From Flavobacterium gelidicaeli (GTDB lineage Bacteria > Bacteroidota > Bacteroidia > Flavobacteriales > Flavobacteriaceae), in assembly GCF_013294005.1 (NCBI RefSeq), contig NZ_JABSNK010000017.1:1-59921 (forward strand): DNA of 59,921 bases. Direction: 5' to 3'. Within the stretch, counting starts at the first letter, position 1. Each line of letters starts with the position of its first letter. Shown in pieces: positions 7,711 through 15,600 of the stretch. Made by a program: the position numbers and the translations under genes. The notes under the pieces are model-generated. The model saw only the letters and a list, made by a program, of their open reading frames with translations, ran no database searches and was not told the DNA's origin.

Positions 7711-7732
7711 ATACCATAAATTGGTATATTTG
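7711..7732 (+). promoter_or_regulatory. Promoter and probable operator of the toxin-antitoxin pair
   Basis: TATATTTG at 7725-7732 fits the Bacteroidetes -7 box TAnnTTTG, 17 bases before the antitoxin ATG. It overlaps an inverted repeat, ATACCA (7711-7716) with TGGTAT (7722-7727), a likely binding site for autoregulation by the antitoxin. The promoter lies inside the cassette, so expression does not depend on an external cassette promoter. Confidence 0.6.
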
Positions 7733-7748
7733 TATAAATTAAAAAATT

Positions 7749-7994
7749 ATGGCACGAAATACATCAATTCTGATTGGAGAATATTATGAGAATTTCATAA
7801 ACGGACAAATTGCTACAGGAAAATATAGTTCTGTAAGCGAAGTTGTGAGAACTGCATTGAGACATTTTGAAGAAGAAGAAATTCAAAAAAAATCTTTGAT
7901 AAACGAATTAGAAATTGGAGAAAAAAGCCGAAAAATTAAAAATTTTGACAGAAAAGAAAATTTAGCAATGCTGAATAAAAACTTCCAAAAATAA
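7749..7994 (+). CDS. ParD-like (ribbon-helix-helix) antitoxin
   Basis: 81 residues. MARNTSILIGEYYENFINGQ followed by GKYSSVSEVVRTALRHFEEEE is the ribbon-helix-helix DNA-binding fold of ParD/CC2985-type antitoxins. The C-terminal 35 residues are charged and probably wrap the toxin. The stop codon overlaps the next start by one base (TAATG), so the two genes are translationally coupled. It should neutralise the toxin and repress the promoter at 7711-7732. Confidence 0.9.
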   Translation: MARNTSILIGEYYENFINGQIATGKYSSVSEVVRTALRHFEEEEIQKKSLINELEIGEKSRKIKNFDRKENLAMLNKNFQK

Positions 7995-8293
7995 TGGCGG
8001 AATATATAATCAGTGAAAAAGCACTTGAAGATTTAAATAACATTTGGGTTTACACTGCCGAAAATTGGTCTGTTGAACATGCAAACAGATATTACAACTT
8101 AATTGTTGACGAAATAGAGTATGTATCAGTAAGTTTTGACAAAACTAAAGATTTTAGCAATATTATGAAAAATTATAAATTTTCAAAAGTTAAATCTCAT
8201 TTGGTGTTTTATAAGAAAACTGAAAATACAGAAATGGAAGTCGTGAGAATATTGCACGAAAGAATGGACTTAAAAAATAGAATTAACGATTAA
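7994..8293 (+). CDS. RelE/ParE-family toxin
   Basis: 99 residues. N-terminal EYIISEKALEDLNNIWVYTA with W-S-x-x-x-A-x-x-Y-Y is the ParE/RelE start. The C-terminal part has HLVFYKKTENTEMEVVRILHERMD, the family's last strands and R-I-L-H-x-R-M-D motif. ParE members poison gyrase and RelE members cut mRNA; the pairing with a ParD-type antitoxin favours ParE. Toxin-antitoxin cassettes are known to stabilise chromosomal integron arrays, which fits its place beside the recombinase. Confidence 0.9.
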   Translation: MAEYIISEKALEDLNNIWVYTAENWSVEHANRYYNLIVDEIEYVSVSFDKTKDFSNIMKNYKFSKVKSHLVFYKKTENTEMEVVRILHERMDLKNRIND

Positions 8294-8306
8294 AAAAGAA
8301 AAACGA

Positions 8307-8440
8307 ATGCCTAACAGCCATTTAGCAATATTGTGAGTTTCGTGGTAAATTCATGTTTACGTTTCTCAACATTTTTTATCTTTAACGAAAAAAAATCGGT
8401 CACGAAGCTCGCAACATAGCTAAGTGGCGAAACGTAGTAA
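8307..8440 (+). repeat. attC-like palindromic repeat R6 (right side)
   Basis: On the plus strand: ATGCCTAAC, arm AGCCATTTAGCAATATTGTG, centre with GTGGTAAATTCATGTTTACG like that of R1, then arm CTCGCAACATAGCTAAGTGG and CGAAACGTAG. The second arm again has four extra bases. The conserved final GTT is GTA here, so the following junction may be degraded. It is oriented opposite to R1-R5, matching its gene pair. Confidence 0.85.
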
Positions 8441-8526
8441 TTAATGAATTATAACTGTCAAATCAATCGGAGTCGAGATTATTTTGTTTGATGTTTTTCT
8501 TATAAACATCATCGTTGTTTATAGTT

Positions 8527-8623
8527 GCGTGAAGGATAGCAGTGAAAATCCTCCCGATTTTTCTTCGGGAGATTGTAACGGATAGCCTGACGCTGCTGCA
8601 ACGGAGTGGAAGCAGGGGCACGC
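8527..8623 (+). ncRNA. Structured intergenic element, possible small RNA
   Basis: GCGTG (8527-8531) can pair with CACGC (8619-8623) and encloses the hairpin CTCCCGA...TCGGGAG (8551-8571) and a second GC-rich stem around GCTGCTGC...GAAGCAGG. It is clearly more GC-rich than the surroundings. The pieces GAAGGATAG, ACGGATAGCC and GGGGCACGCCC look like a recurrent flavobacterial intergenic element. Whether it is a transcribed RNA or a repeat at transcript ends cannot be told. Confidence 0.5.
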
Positions 8624-8651
8624 CCAAATGATCTTTATTGTGAAATTACAA

Positions 8652-8700
8652 TTGCAAAAAAAACCTAGTAACTGCAGCTATCTTGCGGGTTACTAGGTTT
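8652..8700 (-). terminator. Rho-independent terminator after sdaA
   Basis: Perfect 12-bp stem AAACCTAGTAAC (8661-8672) with GTTACTAGGTTT (8689-8700). On the minus strand it is followed by a run of eight or more T. It lies 22 bases downstream of the sdaA stop. Confidence 0.9.
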
Positions 8701-8721
8701 ATAATTTAAGATGGATCGCGT

Positions 8722-10149
8722 TTAGCAATCGGCCATGTTTACCGCTATTGCTAAGCCTCCTTCTGAGGTTTCTTTGTATTTGTTATTCATATCCTTGGCG
8801 GTTTCCCACATGGTACTCACTACTTTGTCTAAGGGTACTTTTGCATTTTTAGCATCGGTAGATAAGGCTAATTCGGCGGCATTGATTGCTTTTATAGCGC
8901 CCATAGTATTGCGCTCAATACACGGAATTTGGACTAACCCGCCTATTGGGTCGCAGGTCAATCCCAGGTGGTGTTCCATGGCAATTTCGGCAGCCATTAA
9001 GACTTGTTCTGGTGTTCCACCCATTAATTCACACAGCGCTGCTGCAGCCATTGATGACGATACGCCTATCTCTGCTTGGCAACCTCCCATAGCGGCTGAT
9101 ATGGTGGACCCTTTTTTGAAAATACTGCCTATTTCTCCCGCAACTAACAAGAATTGTTTGATTTCTTTAGGTCCTGCATTATGGTTTTCAATAACCAAAT
9201 AATACATCAAGACAGATGGGATTACACCGGCACTTCCGTTTGTAGGTGCGGTTACAATACGTCCCAAAGCTGCATTAACTTCGTTTACAGCAAGTGCAAA
9301 ACAACTAACCCATTTCAGGATTTGGCGAAATTTAACCTCGGTTTTGCGTATTTCTTCTAGCCAACTTTGTGGATCACTATAATTAGACAATCCTATTAAT
9401 CCTTGGTGCATATCAAAAGCTCTTCGGCGTACGTTAAGACCACCAGGTAAAATCCCTTCAGAGTGGCAACCTATGTACATACACTCGAGCATGGTGTTCC
9501 AGATGCGCATTAATTCATGATCGATAACTTCTTCTGTTCGCATCGATTTTTCATTCTCATAAACAATCTCTGAGATGCTTTTATTTTCGCTTACGCAAAA
9601 ACTTAACAACTCCGCAGCATTATTGACAAGGTACGGAAAAGCGCATTTTATCTTGATTTTTTCCTTGGCATTGGTACGTTCTTCTTTAACCACAAATCCA
9701 CCTCCAATAGAGTAGTAGGTAGCTGTAAAAGGTGTTCCCAAAGCATCAAAAGCCGTAAACATCATTCCGTTAGAATGAAAAGGCAGGAAGTCTTTATTAA
9801 ATACAATATCTTCTTTTATATGAAAGGCAATTGGGTATTGGTTCCCCAAAAGGATTTGGTTTGTAGACTCGATTGTTTTTATGATACCATCAATATTTTC
9901 AACCGGAATATACTCTGGATCTTGCCCACTTAAACCTAGCATTACGGCAAGATCAGTAGCGTGACCTCTACCCGTAAGGGACAAAGAGCCGTAAAGATCT
10001 ATTTTTACTCTTGTAATTGTATGTATGATATTCTCCTCTTTTAGCTCTTCTAAAAAGCGTTCTCCTGCACGCCATGGTCCTAGCGTGTGGGAACTTGAAG
10101 GACCTACACCAATTTTAAGCATGTCAAAAACCGAAATGCACTCTTCCAT
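8722..10149 (-). CDS. sdaA: L-serine ammonia-lyase (iron-sulfur type)
   Basis: 475 residues, the length of single-chain bacterial L-serine dehydratases. It converts L-serine to pyruvate and ammonia with a 4Fe-4S cluster. The N-terminal beta domain is marked by VGPSSSHTLGPWRAGE. The catalytic domain holds TAPTNGSAGVIPSVL, GGCQAEIGVSSSMAAA and CDPIGGLVQIPCIERN, with the cluster cysteines. The protein ends in Cys (NMADC), as in the Legionella enzyme, where the C-terminal Cys reaches into the active site as a built-in plug. It appears monocistronic, with its own terminator. Confidence 0.97.
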   Translation of the reverse strand: MEECISVFDMLKIGVGPSSSHTLGPWRAGERFLEELKEENIIHTITRVKIDLYGSLSLTGRGHATDLAVMLGLSGQDPEYIPVENIDGIIKTIESTNQILLGNQYPIAFHIKEDIVFNKDFLPFHSNGMMFTAFDALGTPFTATYYSIGGGFVVKEERTNAKEKIKIKCAFPYLVNNAAELLSFCVSENKSISEIVYENEKSMRTEEVIDHELMRIWNTMLECMYIGCHSEGILPGGLNVRRRAFDMHQGLIGLSNYSDPQSWLEEIRKTEVKFRQILKWVSCFALAVNEVNAALGRIVTAPTNGSAGVIPSVLMYYLVIENHNAGPKEIKQFLLVAGEIGSIFKKGSTISAAMGGCQAEIGVSSSMAAAALCELMGGTPEQVLMAAEIAMEHHLGLTCDPIGGLVQIPCIERNTMGAIKAINAAELALSTDAKNAKVPLDKVVSTMWETAKDMNNKYKETSEGGLAIAVNMADC

Positions 10150-10324
10150 ATAATTTTTGTTTTATGAGACAAATATAATTGAATTTAGCAATGAACAGTA
10201 CCAAAAACTTTTAAATATGAAATTTTAATTGTGATTTAGAAACTAGAACTGATTATTTAATAATTTGGAAACAGCTATTTTTTTTGTTTTCCAAAAAAAC
10301 AAAAGCGTATTTATCTCAATATGA

Positions 10325-12616
10325 TTAAAATGGATACCCTATTGCTAGGTTGAAAACCAAATTCTCATTTCGCCAGGATCCATTACCAAAACTCACTTTG
10401 TCCAGTACCCAGCGATTACCATCAGCTAGATAGGATTTTCTTATAGGAAAAGCCAAATCAGTTCGTAAGACAAGGAACGAAAAGTCAAATCGCAATCCAG
10501 CACCCACACCTACAGCAAGTTCGTTTAAAAAATCTTTAGAAAATTTTCCTCCCGGTTTATCAGGATCGTCTTTTAGTAACCAAATATTTCCTGCGTCTAA
10601 AAACACAGCCCCTTTTACTAAACCGTAAATTTTAGCACGATATTCAGTACTGAATTCTAACTTTACATCTCCAGATTGATCTGGTAAAAAAGTATTGGTT
10701 GTTTTGCTGCCGTCAAAAGTTCCTGGTCCTATAGAACGGGCTCTAAAAGCACGAATACTATTGGTTCCCCCATTAAAAAATTGTTTGATAAACGGCATTT
10801 GATCTGAGTTTCCATAAGCAAATCCTGCGCCTACAATTAAACGCGTCGCTATTTGAGAATCCTCACTCAGTTTTAAATAATGTCTAAACTCGTTTTCTAT
10901 TTTTATAAATTGGCTAAAAGGGACATCAAATATTTTCTTTGTATTCCCATCTTTAATATTTGCTCCCGTTGCTAAACCAGTAATATTTCCTGATAAATCA
11001 ATTTTACCGTTGTAGTAAAAAGTATTCTTTTTTCGCTTTTCCATTGTATTGGTATACGTATAGGAGTAGGTAGGCCCAAAAATTAATTGCTTTTCGATTA
11101 CTTTCCCTAAAGACGGAAGCGAATCTATTTGCGATTGGTACAAAGCGGTCACATTCTGTGGACTAGCGTACGTAATTTCAGTTAAGTTAAACAAATGCTC
11201 TTTACGCTCGTTTTCTTTCCATAAATACCCAAATGAACCTTTGAATGTTTGTAAAGAATATAATTTAGTTCGGTTTTGAAATTCGTATCCTAAAGTCGCT
11301 TTTGTCTTTGGAACATAACCACTAGCCGAATGGAATTTAAAAGGTGAAATAATTCTTGGCCAAATTAAATTTGCTTCGGTACCAAAACGATAGACATTAA
11401 AGCCATTGTTTTGTCCTGAAACCTGAACTTCTAAACCTCCAAAAGCGGATATAGTTAACTGTTCAGCTCCTTTGAATAAATTACGATTACTCCAGTTTAA
11501 ATTTAATTCGGTTCCCGTATAATTAGCCGAATTTGTTTTGGCTAAAAGTTCTAATCGAATTGATTTTTTAGGCAATGGAGTAAGGTAATAATAAGCATCT
11601 AGAAAATTGCCAGTGGTATCCGCTACTTTAAATTGGTTTTTTACAAATTTAAAAGTCCCTAAATTCACAAGTCGATTCAATGATAAATTATGATTTGTTC
11701 TATTGTATAAATCTCCTTTTTTAAAATATAAAGTACGATCAAAAATTCGAGGTTTAAACAAATTGTTTTTGTCAATTATAGTGAAATCATTGTACTGTAC
11801 AGTTGCTTTAGGATCATTAACAATACTGTCTTTTGCCAACTTATAATTTGGATAAACAATAATTTTGTTGATTTCATATTGATTTTGAGCAAGCGCAGGG
11901 ATTTCTTTTTTTACTTTCATAATTAAATCTACCTGATGATCAGCTACCGTGCTATCTACCTGTATTAATAAATAATCTTCATTAAAATAATAAAATCCTT
12001 TTTCTTTAAGTCGCACATCAATTCGCTCCCGTTCTAATTTAATAATGTCTAGGTTGTATGCTTGGTCTTTTTTCAACAATGTTCTGCGTTGCGTTTTACG
12101 CACAGCAATCGCCACTGCCGAGGAATCATCGGGGAATTTTACGGTTCTAATTGTGTATTGTCTCTTTGGATCTAAAGTATAAGTTGCTGTAGCTTTCTTC
12201 CCTTTCCGAGTAGAATCTGCAACTGCAGTTGTATTAAAATAGCCACTGTTTTCAGCATAATTTTGCAGCACTTTTTTATTGTATTCTAGATCTACTTTGC
12301 TGTATAAAACAGGTGGTTCACCTACTTTTGTGCGCAGCCAGTATCTAAAACCTTTGTCTTTTTTGGGCTCTCCGGCCAAATTGTAAAAGAATAATTTGGG
12401 TCTCAATCCTAAAATAGAAGAATTAGGTTTTGGTCGTAATAATGGTGTCAAAGCCGTTTTTAAAGCTTTCCTTTCTTTTTTAGGAGTGGTTTTACTTTCT
12501 ACTTTTACGGTCGCTCCAGTATATAATAATTCTCCTTCGGGTAAATTGCGAGTACCTGTACATGCTGCTAAAAATAAAGCAGATAGTAGCAAGTAACTTA
12601 GGGTATATTTACTCAT
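10325..12616 (-). CDS. tamL: TamL, Omp85-family outer membrane lipoprotein
   Basis: 763 residues with a lipoprotein signal (LLLSALFLAAC, Cys19). POTRA-like repeats follow (about 30-340: YTIRTVKFPDDS, LKEKGFYYFNEDYLLIQVD, ITNK-type strands), then a 16-strand Omp85 barrel (about 400-763). The barrel contains the conserved FFNGGTNSIRAFRARSIGPG loop (the VRGF/Y-equivalent region) and a C-terminal aromatic residue (AIGYPF). TamL is the Bacteroidota lipidated counterpart of TamA and works with TamB in outer membrane assembly. It starts 19 bases after tamB and is surely in one operon with it. Confidence 0.93.
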   Translation of the reverse strand: MSKYTLSYLLLSALFLAACTGTRNLPEGELLYTGATVKVESKTTPKKERKALKTALTPLLRPKPNSSILGLRPKLFFYNLAGEPKKDKGFRYWLRTKVGEPPVLYSKVDLEYNKKVLQNYAENSGYFNTTAVADSTRKGKKATATYTLDPKRQYTIRTVKFPDDSSAVAIAVRKTQRRTLLKKDQAYNLDIIKLERERIDVRLKEKGFYYFNEDYLLIQVDSTVADHQVDLIMKVKKEIPALAQNQYEINKIIVYPNYKLAKDSIVNDPKATVQYNDFTIIDKNNLFKPRIFDRTLYFKKGDLYNRTNHNLSLNRLVNLGTFKFVKNQFKVADTTGNFLDAYYYLTPLPKKSIRLELLAKTNSANYTGTELNLNWSNRNLFKGAEQLTISAFGGLEVQVSGQNNGFNVYRFGTEANLIWPRIISPFKFHSASGYVPKTKATLGYEFQNRTKLYSLQTFKGSFGYLWKENERKEHLFNLTEITYASPQNVTALYQSQIDSLPSLGKVIEKQLIFGPTYSYTYTNTMEKRKKNTFYYNGKIDLSGNITGLATGANIKDGNTKKIFDVPFSQFIKIENEFRHYLKLSEDSQIATRLIVGAGFAYGNSDQMPFIKQFFNGGTNSIRAFRARSIGPGTFDGSKTTNTFLPDQSGDVKLEFSTEYRAKIYGLVKGAVFLDAGNIWLLKDDPDKPGGKFSKDFLNELAVGVGAGLRFDFSFLVLRTDLAFPIRKSYLADGNRWVLDKVSFGNGSWRNENLVFNLAIGYPF

Positions 12617-12635
12617 TATAATGTGTTTTTATGAA

Positions 12636-15600
12636 CTAGTTTTTAGTCTCTTTTCTTTTTTTCGATTGAAACAGTTCTTTGAATTTGTTGTAATCAATGG
12701 TTAGTATAAAGGAAACGCCAGTTTCTACTACTTGTCCTTGTAATGCCACTTGGTATTTGTTTACACGATACGCCTTTAATTTATAACGACCGTCTTTAGA
12801 TAATTGGTATTCTATTGAAACATCACCTGCAATATTATTAGCTTCTTCGTTTTTTTGTTGTGGTCCTTCTAACCCGAAACTACTTCCTACAGTGACTGTT
12901 AAGCGGTCGTTCAATAGCTTTTTAGAAAGGCCAACACTTAAATCAGTTCTGTTTTCTAATTGTCCAGTAGTATAATCTTCAGTTGAATTTAAGTCAAAAT
13001 TTAGTTCGACACCATTAATTAAATCACCCGCTAAATTGTTTAATTGCTGTGATAATATTTTACTAGCACTCTCTCTTGCTAATGACGATACAGATGCTCC
13101 TCCAGCCTCACTAGCAAAAGGATTTTCGCCTATAAAACGATTTAATAATAATAGTGCAAATACTTGTTTGTTAAGCTCATCTGGTTGCTGACGCAATTGT
13201 GCTAATTTGGCTTGGGTAGTATTGATTATTTCTGTTGATACACTGTTGTTACCGTCAGGTAAAACAATGTCAAAAGTAATGGTAGGTTTAAGCAACTCAC
13301 CGTTCATTTTTAATTCGGTTTCAAAAGGAATTTTTTGCTTATAAGTATTTCTAACGTCAGTGGTAACGCTTCCTAATTGGTCGTCAACTAAATCAAGTGG
13401 AGCAGCTTCGTTTTTATACACCGCAGTAATATTAATATCAGCAGATGTTGGTTCACCTGTCCATAAAATATAACTACCGTTTTTAATATCAAATTTTCGT
13501 TTTATGAAATTAAAATTCATTTCATAAGCGCCTTCATTTAACTCGTAACGTCCCGTAAGTGTAGTTTTTCCAGAAGGATCAATACCACCTGTAAGTTCTG
13601 CCTCACCTTTTAATTTTAAATAATCTCCATTGGCCTTGTCAATTACAATAGACAATGCGGCATCTTTATCAACTTCAATATTTACGGAGGCATTGATACC
13701 TTTTATCTCTGTATTACTTAATGATTCATCTACAGCTATTTTAGTAATCAAAGGCGGATTGTCTTGATCTATAAATTCAACAATTCCCTCACGATCTGCA
13801 ATTGATGGGTCACTTTGCGGTAAAACAATTGTAAAATCAGTATCGCCATTTACTTTGATGCTTCCTTCAACTGTAGGATTATTTAAGTCTCCCTTTATAC
13901 GTAAATTATTGTTTAGGTACATTTCGCCATAATAGGCGTCATTGTCTTTTTCTTTAGAATTGACTGCTTTAAAGTTTTTTGCCACAAGAGTAAGGTCAAA
14001 TCCAGGATTTGTAAAATCCTGTGTACTTATTGTACCGTCAATTACCATGTCATTGTCTTTCTCGTCTTTAATGGTAAATTTATTTAAGACAACATTATTC
14101 GCATTAAATTGAATGTTATCATTCATCCCTTTAAAAGTTGCGTTAAGAGGCGTAACATTGAACCCTATTTCATTAAATTTTAAATTTCCTACAACTTTTG
14201 GTTGACTGGCTTTTCCTGTAATGTTTAGCTTTCCGTTTATAAAACCGGTACTTTCTTTTAGGTTCCCTAAGGTGAATCCTTGTATACTTTTTAAATTTAA
14301 TTTAGCAACATCCAGATTCATGTTTAAAACTCCCGCAGTAGCAGCATAAGTTCCTGCTAAATCAAGCTGGTTTCCTTGCCCAGTAATACCTACTTGCGTA
14401 TTGTAAGTATCGGCTACGTTATTGTCTACATGAATTGCTACCGTTCCTAGTGTGTCTTCTTTGAAAGCAAAATTATCAACTTTTAAATCAGCAGTAAATA
14501 GGGGAGTGGTGCTTAGGTTTTTGATTAAAGCATCACCATTGATATTTCCGTTGATTTGTAAATCACTTTTTTCAACAAAACTACTGATTGTTTCAATCTT
14601 GAAATCTTTAAAATTCACTGCCAAAGGAGCATTTGCTTTTTCTGATTGCGATTGTACTTGAATATTACTGCCTGAATTGCTTAACTCAAATTGATTAGCG
14701 TATATTCCGGTAGTCCCAAAACGAATTAGATTGTCTGCGGCTACTTGCCATGATTCATAATTCAAAACTAAATTTGCAGGATCAAGGTGTAACTCCGTAT
14801 TTCCTTTATTCGATTTTACATTACCAGCAATTAAATAGCGTTCTTGATCTTTTAAATCTTTTAACTGCAATTGGTAGGCAGCAACATTATCTTTTAATTG
14901 CCCTGTGATCGCGGTGTAGGGTAACTGGAATTGGTTGTTTTGAATGTCATCAACTATAAATTCATAATTTAATGCTTTATCCGCAGTGTTTATATTTACA
15001 ACAGCATTAGTAATTTTATTTTGACCGTAAACTAATTTTGGAATCTGACCATTAATTACTATAGAATCATTAACCGTATTGTATTTACCTGAAATTGCTA
15101 TGGGTTCCATACTTTGAATTTCAGGAACAATCTTCAATAATAACGGGCTGCTAGTTACATTAAGTTTAAAATCGAAATTTTGTTTTTCACTTTCTTGTTT
15201 TTTCGCTTCAGGATTAATATCATAGTATGTAGCAAGTGAGTTTTGTAATGCGTTGGCAATTTTAGACAATTTATATTTTCCTATAATCTCTGCATTTAAA
15301 AAAGGAGATTTTACAACAATTGCCGTTGTGTCTGGTTTGGCTGTGGCCAATAAACTAATAGAGTCCGTAACAATTTGTTGTTCAGCATCAGCAATTGTTA
15401 AATTCATAACGGTCAACTTACCATTTAAGTAATCTAAATTAGCCGATTGAATATCAGCATCAATAGCGCCTCTAATTTTTAAAGGACCTGCATGAAGATT
15501 TAGTTTTTCTAAGTCGGCAATATCTACATTTAGTTTTGCTTTTACAGCAGGATATTTGTCTTTAAAACTTCCGCTACTAATTAAATCAAAAGTTAAATTG

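Larger units (their letters stand above)
7650..8440 (+). mobile_element. Toxin-antitoxin gene cassette
   Basis: The plus strand opens with GTTAGGCAT (7650-7658) and closes with its exact reverse complement ATGCCTAAC (8307-8315), followed by repeat R6. These are the textbook GTTRRRY/RYYYAAC boxes of integron attC sites. The cassette carries its own promoter and a ParD/ParE pair. It points away from the recombinase, opposite to the cassettes at 340-5501. Confidence 0.85.

Noticed and set aside
8735..9360. Plus-strand frames over sdaA
   Set aside because: Antisense shadows of a strongly conserved gene.
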